A program made the translations under genes and the position numbers. This document shows, piece after piece, positions 17,601-24,880 of a DNA stretch of 64,000 nt. The DNA comes from Novosphingobium kunmingense (GTDB taxonomy: Bacteria; Pseudomonadota; Alphaproteobacteria; Sphingomonadales; Sphingomonadaceae). The notes below the pieces were generated by a model. It worked only from the letters and a program-made list of their open reading frames with translations, was not told where the DNA came from and ran no database searches. Position 1 is the stretch's first letter. Each line of letters begins with the position of its first letter. The stretch is taken from NCBI RefSeq assembly GCF_002813245.1, contig NZ_PHUF01000004.1, forward strand, positions 312,001 through 376,000. Direction: 5' to 3'.

Positions 17601-19133
17601 GCCGGCGTTGCCTTCGCTCACGCGCGCGTCGGCGATGCGAATCTGGCCAAGTGCCGTGCCCGACAGGAAGGTCTGGCCGCCGTTGACCGCCGCGGCGGTA
17701 TCGGCAACGTTCGCCGTCCACGTGAAGTCCGCATAGCTCGATCCCGTGCCGGTCAACTGGAGCGTGAAGCCGACCGCAGCGTTTTCCTGTGCAATGCCGA
17801 TGTCGGTGCTGGTCATGCTCGCGGCCACGCCGCTGGTTGCCGTCATCGCTCCTTCGTAGCTGAGGAACTGGACGACGCGGCCAATGCTGTCGACCAGCGC
17901 GATCCCGTCGGGCGCACCGTTCTGCAAGGCGGGTGCCAGCACCTTGACGAACCCGAAGCCGCTGCCTGCATCGGCCAGCGTGCCCGACAGGTTGAGCGTG
18001 CCGTAAACGCCGCCACCGTTGCCGTTGTAGAGCACCAGCTTCCAGCCGGTCAGATCGGTGCCGGCAAGGCCGGCAAGTTCGATGAACTCGTTCGCGTCGG
18101 TTCCGACCGGATCGTAGTTGATCTCGTTGACGAAGACATTGGCCACCGGCGGCAGGTCGTCGGCGACGATCGTGCCGGCGCCGGACCCGTCGAGGATCGT
18201 GGCGCCGCCGGTCGGATTGGACAAGACCACCGCGAAAGTCTCGCTCGCTTCGACGAATGTGTCGCCCGCGATCTGGACAGTGATCGTCGCGCTGGTCTGC
18301 CCTGCGTCGAAATGGACCGTCCCGGTCAGCGGTCCGGCAAAGTCGGCCGCGCTGGTCGTCCCGTTCTGGACGGTCCAGGTGGCATCGACCGCGCCGTCGC
18401 TGCCGCCGCTTCGGGTCACGGTGAAGGTGATCGCGGCGGCTCCGGCATTGCCCTCGACCAGCGAGGCGTCATTGATGCTGAGCGCGCCGGGCTGGCTCTG
18501 GACCAGGGCCGTGCTGGTCACCGCGATATCGTCGATCCCGATCCATTCGTCGTTGCCTACGGCGTTGGTCGTGATGATGCGAACTTCGACCTGCGCCTGG
18601 TTGTTCGCGCTGCTTGGCAGGGTGACCGTGACTGCGGTCGTCAGTGTCGCCAGGCTGGGCCCGGTGCTGGCATCGGCGATATAGCCCGCCGGAAGGTCGA
18701 TCCACGCACCTGTGCTGCCGATGCGGTATTGCACGGCAATCGGCTGGACGGCGTTGTCGGTGGATGCGTCAAGATCGCGTGCGTTGAAGCTTAGGGTGAC
18801 GCCTTGCCGACCGGTCGCGTTGAGATAGATCGCCAGGTATGGTGCGCTGGCGGGACCGGATCCCTGCAGTGCGACGGTGGCGTTTGCGATCTGGAATTCC
18901 GCGACACCGCCATTGGTGATGCCGGGACTGAGCTGGTTGGCAATGACATCGATCGTGCCGGCCGACCCGGTGATCGTTCGCGGATCGGTACCCGTCGCCG
19001 AGGTCAGTCCATCGCCCAGAAAGCCGACGATGCTGGGCACGAGGTCCCAGTTGTCGTTGGTCGTGATCAGGCCGGTGTTGCTCCAGTCCTGCAGCAGGTC
19101 GCCGCTGGCCAACGAGAAATAAGTGTTCGACAT
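14601..19133 (-). CDS. Large secreted multidomain endonuclease/exonuclease/phosphatase-family nuclease with RTX C-terminus
   Basis: A 1510-aa modular extracellular protein resembling ExeM/NucH-type nucleases. Approximate modules: N-terminal beta-sandwich 1-210; Calx-beta 215-323 (SLVEGNAGAAAITFTV); lamin-tail domain 331-494 (FVNEINYDPVGTDANEFIEL); second Calx-beta 498-611; an OB-fold-like linker to ~865; EEP nuclease ~870-1150 with catalytic landmarks SVATYNLENL, AVQEMQDAD, LGDWNGF and TDHDPQL; cadherin-like repeat 1164-1254; another beta-domain; and an RTX-like Ca2+-binding tail at 1368-1421 (GGRGDDRLFG, GDTGNDLLTGG). There is no N-terminal signal peptide. With the RTX tail this suggests type I secretion, but no transporter genes are near. 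AAGGGG precedes the ATG by about 9 nt. The likely role is degradation of extracellular DNA for phosphate or biofilm turnover. Confidence 0.9.
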   Translation of the reverse strand: MSNTYFSLASGDLLQDWSNTGLITTNDNWDLVPSIVGFLGDGLTSATGTDPRTITGSAGTIDVIANQLSPGITNGGVAEFQIANATVALQGSGPASAPYLAIYLNATGRQGVTLSFNARDLDASTDNAVQPIAVQYRIGSTGAWIDLPAGYIADASTGPSLATLTTAVTVTLPSSANNQAQVEVRIITTNAVGNDEWIGIDDIAVTSTALVQSQPGALSINDASLVEGNAGAAAITFTVTRSGGSDGAVDATWTVQNGTTSAADFAGPLTGTVHFDAGQTSATITVQIAGDTFVEASETFAVVLSNPTGGATILDGSGAGTIVADDLPPVANVFVNEINYDPVGTDANEFIELAGLAGTDLTGWKLVLYNGNGGGVYGTLNLSGTLADAGSGFGFVKVLAPALQNGAPDGIALVDSIGRVVQFLSYEGAMTATSGVAASMTSTDIGIAQENAAVGFTLQLTGTGSSYADFTWTANVADTAAAVNGGQTFLSGTALGQIRIADARVSEGNAGEALLTFTVSRAGGYATQASVDWQAALGTADGADLGIGAVLAGTVSFAANEFTKTITIPVRGDTLGEVNETLTVTLSNVTGNAVIADGGATGTIVNDDPIALTIMAIQGAGHLSAYAGQPVITTGIVTAVDAGGFYLQDPGGDGNTATSDAIFVYTGIAPGVAVGDAVSVKGTVAEFASGAGLSLTEIDATPANITVTSTGNALPAAMLIGAGGLLPPSQTIDNDGLTSFDPASDGIDFWESLEGMRVTVDSPLVVSNTNQYGETDIVASLGVGSTGVNDRGGITIGAGDFNPEKLQLDDRFGALIGYVPNHTIGDQLASVTGVIGYSFEHYELLATEAVTVTSDVTLTEEVSVLRGDANYMSVATYNLENLDPSDHKYEILSNDIVYNLMAPDIIAVQEMQDADGAGSGTSLSGASNAQGLIDAIYAQSGITYVYVEIAPAVANSTGGEPGGNIRNGYLYRPDRVALLEGSLALVTDPAFNGSRKPLAATWEFNGQTVTTINVHFTSRGGSDPLWGATQPPADAGDAARTAQAAAVGAYVNDRLAADPSGQYMVLGDWNGFYFERAQTQLTDGGVFTNLAMLLDAAERYSYVFDGNHQLIDNMLVTGGLFEGTRYDAVHLNAQFGAEGRPTDHDPQLALLLMGITPHDVVLSNDVVAENQPGGTLVGTLSATDTTGDVLTYTLVDDAGGRFVVDAATGAVTTTAAFDHEATGSFTVTVKVTDSAGLNSTQDIVITVGDVNEAPTAVGDAIAANEDATSANLWSLLQGNDFDPDLGDVLEISAIDTTGTHGSLVFDAASQTLRYVADGDAFDALAPGATAIDTFTYTVRDSGGLTSTASVSVTVTGIADGLEVAGGNGIDWLVGTAGEDQIRGGRGDDRLFGLDGHDWLQGDTGNDLLTGGEGHDSFAFGKSYGDDVVTDFDLAEDRVVLLDGAALRTATFGDYNHDGQIDARLAFTTGGSLTLLGLDSIAGLYVDHAAGFADASANDWYLHLQSAGVTP

Positions 19134-19341
19134 CTAGTGCAACCCCTTGGGTGGAATCCTTGGCCGGCCCGATCCGCCGGTTTCTGCGGGCCACGAGGGC
19201 GAAACCGTGGTGCGGGCGTGTTACGGTTTCAAGAACGATCGACGTGAATCTGTGGACAGCCGCAAGCAGCCGTCCCACATTGGGTCAGGTCGAAATATCA
19301 ATGCTTTGCAGGCTTAATGCGCGCAATTCCATTTCGCGCAA

Positions 19342-19791
19342 TCAGGGTTTTCGGCGCTGCAGCCCCGAGCGCTTGCAGCTGGCGACAAGCTCGCCCCTCT
19401 GATTGAAGGCCTGATGCTGGAAGGTCACGATGCCGGCGTCGGGCCGCGACCGCGAGTCACGCAGTTCGAGCACTTCGGTGACGATGTTAAGCGTGTCCCC
19501 GACGAAGACCGGCTTGGGGAAGCGTACCTCGTCCCAGCCAAGATTGGCCACCGCCGTGCCCAGCGTGGTATCGCCCACGCTGACCCCTACCATCAGGCTC
19601 AGTGTGAAGCACGAATTGACGAGGATTCGGCCGTAGTCCGAGTCCTTCATATATTCGGCGTCGAGATGGAGTTGCGCCGGGTTGTGGCTCAGCGTCGTGA
19701 ACAGCAGGTTGTCGGTCTCGGTAACCGTCCTGCGGATGGCGTGTTCGAACCGCTGCCCCACTTCCAGTTCGTCGAACCACAACCCCGCCAT
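19342..19791 (-). CDS. MaoC-like hot-dog-fold dehydratase/hydratase
   Basis: A 149-aa single hot-dog protein with the hydratase motif around HNPAQLHLDAEYMKDSDYGRI, where the Asp/His pair of (R)-specific enoyl-CoA hydratases lies, and a C-terminal FPKPVFVGDTLNIVTEV strand typical of MaoC enzymes. It probably adds or removes water from an acyl-CoA; closest in style are mesaconyl/methylmalyl-CoA-type dehydratases, but the substrate cannot be read from sequence. The start is ATG 19791 (MAGLWFDELEVGQRF, the conserved family opening). It is divergent from the MFS transporter (178 bp) and followed after 208 bp by the large nuclease on the same strand. That gap holds a pair of CGCGCAAT direct repeats and no clear terminator. 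Confidence 0.88.
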   Translation of the reverse strand: MAGLWFDELEVGQRFEHAIRRTVTETDNLLFTTLSHNPAQLHLDAEYMKDSDYGRILVNSCFTLSLMVGVSVGDTTLGTAVANLGWDEVRFPKPVFVGDTLNIVTEVLELRDSRSRPDAGIVTFQHQAFNQRGELVASCKRSGLQRRKP

Positions 19792-19969
19792 GCCTTGTCT
19801 CCCCGATCTCGCCAGCCGCCCTACCAGCCGCGTTCAGCGGGTGCCAGCCCGACCGACTTATGGTAACGTTCACACGATTGCAGGGGAAGGCATACGAATG
19901 TGACTGGACTTGGCCGCACTGCGCGTCATCTATGCCGCCACAACACGATAAACGATGGGAGAAATCGCA

Positions 19970-21295
19970 ATGGCCGCGCCAATAACCGGAACGAGGGGGC
20001 TGCAAACCCCGCCCGGCAAGAGCACGTCGGGCACGACCACGGTCCTGCTGCTGGTCTTCGCCGTGTTCTTCATCCTTGGCGGGGTGACGAACATCAATGA
20101 CCTCTTGGTCGGCAAGTTCCGGCCGATGTTCCAGTTGTCGCACGCCGAAGCCAACCTGGTGCAGATGGCATTCTTCATCGCTTACGCCGCCTTCTCCATT
20201 CCCGCCGGCATCATCATGAGCCGCCTCGGCTATATCCGCACCTTCGTGCTGGGCTTCGTCATGGTGGCCGCCGCTTCGCTGCTGTTCATCCCGGCTTCCG
20301 CCAACGCCTCGTTCGGAGGGTTCCTGGCCGCGTTGTTCTTCATCGGCGCGGGGATCACCGTGCTGCAGGTGGCAATGAACCCGGTCATCACGACGCTTGG
20401 CCCGACAGAGACGTCGCACAGCCGGCTGACCTTCGCCCAGGCGTTCAATTCGATCGGCGTGACGCTGATGGTCTATGGCGGGGCGTCGGTCCTGCTCGGC
20501 GATGCCAAGCCGATCGATGCAGCCTCGGCCACGGCCGAACAGCTGCAGGCTTACCGTGTCGAGCAGGGCGCCTCGATCGGCCACGCCTACATGTGGCTGG
20601 CCGTCGCCATGCTCGCGATCGCCGCGCTGTTCTGGGCGTTCCGATCCGCGCTCGACGGCGCCAAGGCCGAGGAGGCCAAGGTCGCCGGCACGCTCGACCT
20701 TCTTCTCACCAACCGCCGCGTCCAGTGGGGCGCGCTGTGCATCTTCATGTACGTCGGCGCCGAAGTCGCGATCGGATCGAACATGATCGCCTATCTCGGC
20801 GAACAGAGCGTCATGGGCCTGGGTCTCGAAGAGGCGGGCAAGCTGGTCGCGTTCTATTGGGGCGGGGCGATGATCGGCCGACTGGTCGGCGGCTTCGTGC
20901 TGCGGATGTTCCGCCCCGGCCGGGTTCTGACCACCTATGCCGCCGCCGCGATCGGCCTGCTGACGCTGTCAGCGCTGTCGATGGGCACGCTTTCAGGCTG
21001 GTCGCTGATCCTCGTGGGCTTCTGCAATTCGCTGATGTTCCCGACCATCTTCAGCCTCGGCACCGAAGGCCTTGGCGAACGCGCGCCGCAGGGTTCGGGG
21101 ATCCTTTGCACGGCCATCGTCGGCGGGGCTCTGGTCCCCTTCCTGTTCGGCACCGTGGCCGACCTGTCGCACAACATCCGCATGGCGCTGATCGTGCCGG
21201 CGGTGTGCTATGCGATCATCGCCGCTTTCGGACTGTGGGCGGTGCGCCACCCCAGCCGCGTCGAGCAGGCGGCGGAGGCCCCCACCTTCCAGTAA
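19970..21295 (+). CDS. Sugar MFS transporter (FucP/GluP-like)
   Basis: A 441-aa inner-membrane protein with about 12 hydrophobic segments and the FucP/GluP family character: a VFAVFFILGGVTNINDLLVGKF first helix, QMAFFIAYAAFSIPAGIIMSRLGY, and the HSRLTFAQAFNSIGVT loop where family members carry substrate-binding residues. Relatives are proton-coupled importers of fucose, glucose, galactose or N-acetylglucosamine. The start is ATG 19970 with GGGAGA 8 nt upstream; an ATG at 19955 overlaps that ribosome-binding site and is unlikely. There is no sugar kinase or glycosidase next to it, so the substrate is uncertain. It faces yqgE convergently. Confidence 0.9.
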   Translation: MAAPITGTRGLQTPPGKSTSGTTTVLLLVFAVFFILGGVTNINDLLVGKFRPMFQLSHAEANLVQMAFFIAYAAFSIPAGIIMSRLGYIRTFVLGFVMVAAASLLFIPASANASFGGFLAALFFIGAGITVLQVAMNPVITTLGPTETSHSRLTFAQAFNSIGVTLMVYGGASVLLGDAKPIDAASATAEQLQAYRVEQGASIGHAYMWLAVAMLAIAALFWAFRSALDGAKAEEAKVAGTLDLLLTNRRVQWGALCIFMYVGAEVAIGSNMIAYLGEQSVMGLGLEEAGKLVAFYWGGAMIGRLVGGFVLRMFRPGRVLTTYAAAAIGLLTLSALSMGTLSGWSLILVGFCNSLMFPTIFSLGTEGLGERAPQGSGILCTAIVGGALVPFLFGTVADLSHNIRMALIVPAVCYAIIAAFGLWAVRHPSRVEQAAEAPTFQ

Positions 21296-21320
21296 GTCAC
21301 GCGAAGCCGGGCGGTGCCGT

Positions 21321-21881
21321 TCAGGCCCGCCCGGTCTGGCTGGCCAGCAGCGCCGGATCGATCCCGTCCGCCAGCCACGCCTGGCGCCAGCGATCCTCGG
21401 TCGGAACGTCAAAGACGATTTCGGGCCGCCCCTGTGCCGCATACCATCCGTGGCGGCGCATTTCAGCGTCGAGCTGGCCGGCATCCCAACCGGCATAACC
21501 CAGCACGACCACGAAGCGCCGCGGCCCGACGCCGGCGGCGATGGCGGCCAGCACTTCGCGCGACATGGTCATCGCACCCAGCGGTCCGGCATCGATCGTC
21601 GCCTCGCTCCGCCAGTCGCTGCTGTGGAGGACGAACCCCCGCTCGGTCTCGACCGGACCGCCGAGCAGGACCGGATCGTCGGGCGCCTCGCCGGGATCGA
21701 TCTTTAGATCCGCCAGGATCGAATGGAGCGTCACGCCGGGAACAGCCTGTCCCACCCCCAGCCCCAGCGCGCCATCCGCGTCGTGGCGGATCATCGCGAT
21801 CACCGCGTGATCGAAACGCGGATCGCCCATGCCCGGCATGGCGAGAAGCAGGCAACCGGTGAGAAAGGCAGCGTCGGTCAT
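21321..21881 (-). CDS. YqgE/AlgH family protein
   Basis: A 186-aa cytoplasmic protein of the UPF0301/YqgE/AlgH family. Characteristic segments: LTGCLLLAMPGMGDPRFDHAVI at the start, GLGVGQAV, LLGGPVETERGFVLHS and the late VLGYAGWDAGQLDAE motif. The molecular function is unknown; AlgH was linked to alginate regulation in Pseudomonas, and an enzyme-like pocket has been proposed for the fold. Length is normal. It is divergent from rpmI, sharing about 170 bp of upstream sequence. Confidence 0.92.
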   Translation of the reverse strand: MTDAAFLTGCLLLAMPGMGDPRFDHAVIAMIRHDADGALGLGVGQAVPGVTLHSILADLKIDPGEAPDDPVLLGGPVETERGFVLHSSDWRSEATIDAGPLGAMTMSREVLAAIAAGVGPRRFVVVLGYAGWDAGQLDAEMRRHGWYAAQGRPEIVFDVPTEDRWRQAWLADGIDPALLASQTGRA

Positions 21882-22055
21882 GGCCAGGCCAGCCTCTCAC
21901 GATCGGCGCGGCGATGCCAGCGCCTAGACGGGAGCCTTGCCTTTCGCGCGATTCGCGTTTAGGGGCGCGCCCTTCATCGACACGGATTCGATGGCCTGCC
22001 TGGCCAACTAGGGCTGCCATGGCAGGTCGGACGTGTCTCAACACAGGAGACGAAA

Positions 22056-22259
22056 ATGCCCAAGCTCAAGACCAAGAGCGGCGTCAAGAAGCGCTTCAAG
22101 CTCACCGCCACCGGCAAGGTGAAGCACGGCGTCGCCGGCAAGCGCCACCGCCTGATCAGCCACAATGGCAAGTACATCCGCCAGAATCGCGGCACCGACG
22201 TGATCTCCGACGCTGACGCGAAGGTGATCAAGAAGTGGGCGCCCTACGGGCTGAACTGA
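22056..22259 (+). CDS. rpmI: 50S ribosomal protein L35
   Basis: A 67-aa basic protein of the large ribosomal subunit. The family opening [25 protein letters not shown] and the RHRLISHN segment are intact. AGGAGA lies 6-7 nt before the ATG. It is followed after 13 bases by rplT, the usual pair; infC, often just upstream, is absent here because yqgE is divergent. The 174-bp leader contains a CCTGCC...GGCAGG inverted repeat close to the ribosome-binding site, which could fold as a leader. L20-mediated autoregulation, known in other bacteria, is possible but not shown by the sequence. Confidence 0.98.
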   Translation: MPKLKTKSGVKKRFKLTATGKVKHGVAGKRHRLISHNGKYIRQNRGTDVISDADAKVIKKWAPYGLN

Positions 22260-22272
22260 GGAACGCTAGACC

Positions 22273-22632
22273 ATGAGCCGTATCAAACGGGGTGTTACCA
22301 CCCGCAGCAAGCACAAGCGGATTCTCGACCAGGCCAAGGGCTATCGCGGTCGCCGCAAGAACACCATCCGCGTCGCGCGCCAGGCCGTCGAAAAGGCCGG
22401 CCAGTACGCCTACCGCGACCGCAAGGTGAAGAAGCGGTCCTTCCGCGCCCTGTGGATCCAGCGCATCAACGCTGCGGTCCGCGCCGAAGGCCTGTCCTAT
22501 TCGCAGTTCATCCACGGCGCCAAGCTCGCGGGAATCACGCTGGACCGCAAGGTCATGGCCGATCTCGCCATGAACGAAGGCGGCGTGTTCAACGCAGTCA
22601 TCGCCAAGGCGAAGGCAGCCCTTCCGGCCTGA
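22273..22632 (+). CDS. rplT: 50S ribosomal protein L20
   Basis: A 119-aa large-subunit assembly protein that binds 23S rRNA early in assembly. The sequence begins [18 protein letters not shown] and keeps the [19 protein letters not shown] and [19 protein letters not shown] blocks without gaps. It is co-transcribed with rpmI (13-bp gap) and closed by a strong intrinsic terminator 24 bases after the stop codon. Confidence 0.98.
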   Translation: MSRIKRGVTTRSKHKRILDQAKGYRGRRKNTIRVARQAVEKAGQYAYRDRKVKKRSFRALWIQRINAAVRAEGLSYSQFIHGAKLAGITLDRKVMADLAMNEGGVFNAVIAKAKAALPA

Positions 22633-22656
22633 CGCCCGCAGTTCTGCAGACAACCG

Positions 22657-22690
22657 AAAGGGCGCGGAAAGCCATTTCCGCGCCCTTTTC
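22657..22690 (+). terminator. Rho-independent terminator of rpmI-rplT
   Basis: Perfect 14-bp inverted repeat AAAGGGCGCGGAAA / TTTCCGCGCCCTTT with a 4-base loop, ending in a short T run. It starts 24 bases after the rplT stop. Confidence 0.9.
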
Positions 22691-22776
22691 ACGTCAGGCC
22701 TGCGCGCGGCCGGGCTTGATCCCTGCCCCGCGGCGCACCATATTCAGTGCGATAAGGCGCGCAGTGAGGGGTGGTC

Positions 22777-23673
22777 GTGACGTCCTGCAGTTCGGTCCAG
22801 GTGCGCTTTCATACGCCGCCGGATGACCTGCGCCCCTATTTCACCACCTTCTATTGCGCCGATCTCGATCCCGGCGATGACGAAACCCTGGTCGACAGCC
22901 TTCATCCCGAATGGGCCGGCCTGCGGTTCTTTTCATCCGCGCTCGGCCGCTCCTGGTTCGAAGGGGGCAAATCGCTGGACAACGCGCGGTTCGTTGCGAC
23001 CGGTCCGTCCAGCCATCCGCTTCATTTCGTACTTCCCCGGACGCGGTTGTGGGGCATCGGCCTGCTGCCGCTGGGCTGGGCCAAGTTCATCGGCCAACCC
23101 GCGTCGGACTGCGCCAACCTGGTCTGCGACGGCAACTCCCACCCCGCCCTAAGCCACCTTGTCCCGCTGGCCGGGCTGCTCCACGGCGGCAAACTGACCG
23201 AGATGGAAGAGGTCGAGGCGATCGCCGCCTTCTTCCGCCGGCTCGACCGGCCCGAACTGCCCGATCACCAGCGCATCACCGATATCCACGCGGCCATCGT
23301 CGATCCAACCGCGTCGTCGGTCCACGATCTGGTCGACCTGACCGGGCTTGGCCAGCGCACCATCGAGCGGCTGTGCCTGCGCCACTTCGGTTTCTCGCCC
23401 AAGGTCCTGCTACGGCGCCAGCGCTTCATGCGCAGCCTCGCGCAGTTTATGCTCGATCCCTCGCTCAAGTGGATCGGCGCGCTCGACAGCCATTATCACG
23501 ACCAGGCCCAGTTCGTGCGCGAGTTTCACGCCTTCATGGGCGTGACTCCGGGCGAATACGCCGCCCAACCGCATCCGGTGCTCAGCCGCTTCGTGCAGGA
23601 GCGCGCGCGCTCCCAGGGCGCGGCGGTCCAGACGCTCGATCGCCCCGCCGGAGCAAGCAAGGGCCAGCCCTAG
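22777..23673 (+). CDS. AraC-family transcriptional regulator
   Basis: A 298-aa regulator. The C-terminal ~100 residues form the AraC double helix-turn-helix: SVHDLVDLTGLGQRTIERLCLRHFGFSPKVLLRR for the first, and HDQAQFVREFHAFMGVTPGEY as the conserved end of the second. The N-terminal ~190 residues begin FHTPPDDLRPYFTTFYCADL, the AraC-linked sensor type seen in many proteobacterial regulators, and give no ligand clue. I chose the GTG at 22777 because a GAGGGG box lies about 6 nt upstream; the GTG at 22771 lies within that box. It stands alone between rplT and pheS, so its target is not evident. Confidence 0.88.
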   Translation: MTSCSSVQVRFHTPPDDLRPYFTTFYCADLDPGDDETLVDSLHPEWAGLRFFSSALGRSWFEGGKSLDNARFVATGPSSHPLHFVLPRTRLWGIGLLPLGWAKFIGQPASDCANLVCDGNSHPALSHLVPLAGLLHGGKLTEMEEVEAIAAFFRRLDRPELPDHQRITDIHAAIVDPTASSVHDLVDLTGLGQRTIERLCLRHFGFSPKVLLRRQRFMRSLAQFMLDPSLKWIGALDSHYHDQAQFVREFHAFMGVTPGEYAAQPHPVLSRFVQERARSQGAAVQTLDRPAGASKGQP

Positions 23674-23768
23674 GCCGGACGCGCCACCATTTCCGTTTTG
23701 CAACCGGCCGCCGGGCTGGCTAAAGGGCCCGCTTCCCGCCCTTTCGCAGAAATGGAAACGACAGACCC

Positions 23769-24866
23769 GTGGACTATGCCGCAACCCGTGAAGACGCGCT
23801 GGCGCAGATCGCCGCCGCGCAGGACCTGGGCACGCTGGAAACGCTGCGGGTGGGCTTCCTGGGCAAGCAGGGGTCGATTTCGGGCCTCCTGAAGACGCTG
23901 GGCGGCATGTTGCCCGAGGAACGGCAGCAGGTCGGGCCGCAGATCCACGCCCTGCGCGAAAGCGTGAGCGAGGCGCTGGCCGCGCGCAAGGACGCGCTTG
24001 AAGCAGCGGCGCTGGCGCAGCGGCTTGCCGGCGAGACGGTCGACCTGACCCTGCCCGCACCCGAGGCTCCGCGGGGCTCGATCCACCCGGTCAGCCAAGT
24101 GATGGACGAACTTGCCGAAATCTTCGCCGACATGGGCTTCGCGGTCGCGACCGGGCCCGAAATCGAGGACGACTGGCACAACTTCGGCGCGCTCAACATC
24201 CCCGAAAGCCATCCGGCGCGGGCAATGCATGACACCTTCTACTTCCCCGACCAGGATGGGGAAGGCCGCGCCATGCTGCTGCGCACCCATACCAGCCCGG
24301 TGCAGATCCGGGCCATGCTGGCGCAGGGGGCGCCGATCCGCATCATCGCTCCGGGCCGCGTCTATCGCAGCGACAGCGACGCCACCCACACCCCGATGTT
24401 CCACCAGGTCGAAGGCCTCGTGATCGACAAGGGCATCCACCTCGGCCACCTCAAGTGGACGCTGGAAACCTTCCTCAAGGCCTTTTTCGAGCGCGACGAC
24501 ATCGTCCTGCGCCTGCGCCCGAGCTACTTCCCCTTCACCGAACCTTCGGTCGAGGTCGACGTCGGCTTCGCGATCGTCGGCGGCAAGCGGGTTCTGGGCG
24601 GCAGCGGCGATGCGCCGGGGCACGGCTGGATGGAACTGCTCGGCTCGGGCATGGTCAACCGCAAGGTGATCGCCGCCGGCGGGCTCGACCCCGACGAATG
24701 GCAAGGCTTTGCCTTTGGCGCCGGGATCGACCGGCTGGCCATGCTCAAATACGGCATGGACGATCTGCGCGCCTTCTTCGACGGCGATGCCCGCTGGAAC
24801 CGCCACTACGGCTTCAACCCCAACGACGTGCCGACCCTGTCGGGCGGCGTCGGCACTGCGGCCTAA
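23769..24866 (+). CDS. pheS: Phenylalanine-tRNA ligase alpha subunit
   Basis: A 365-aa class II synthetase catalytic subunit, charging tRNA-Phe as an (alpha-beta)2 tetramer with PheT. The N-terminal coiled-coil tRNA-binding region (to ~90) contains the LGKQGSI turn. Class II motifs follow: [46 protein letters not shown] (motif 2), PYFPFTEPS, and [13 protein letters not shown] (motif 3). The start codon is GTG at 23769. pheT begins 14 bases after the stop with its own AAAGGAG ribosome-binding site, so the two are one operon. Confidence 0.97.
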   Translation: MDYAATREDALAQIAAAQDLGTLETLRVGFLGKQGSISGLLKTLGGMLPEERQQVGPQIHALRESVSEALAARKDALEAAALAQRLAGETVDLTLPAPEAPRGSIHPVSQVMDELAEIFADMGFAVATGPEIEDDWHNFGALNIPESHPARAMHDTFYFPDQDGEGRAMLLRTHTSPVQIRAMLAQGAPIRIIAPGRVYRSDSDATHTPMFHQVEGLVIDKGIHLGHLKWTLETFLKAFFERDDIVLRLRPSYFPFTEPSVEVDVGFAIVGGKRVLGGSGDAPGHGWMELLGSGMVNRKVIAAGGLDPDEWQGFAFGAGIDRLAMLKYGMDDLRAFFDGDARWNRHYGFNPNDVPTLSGGVGTAA

Positions 24867-24880
24867 AGGAGAGCGCGCGC

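Noticed and set aside
15477-18794. 1105-codon open frame on the plus strand
   Set aside because: Antisense shadow of the secreted nuclease; no domain, no ribosome-binding site.
14601-19133. Repeats in the nuclease gene as a possible CRISPR or tandem DNA repeat
   Set aside because: They are diverged protein-domain repeats in frame, not identical DNA units.
21882-22055. Structured L20/L35 leader or riboswitch before rpmI
   Set aside because: Only one modest inverted repeat is visible; not enough to call an RNA element.
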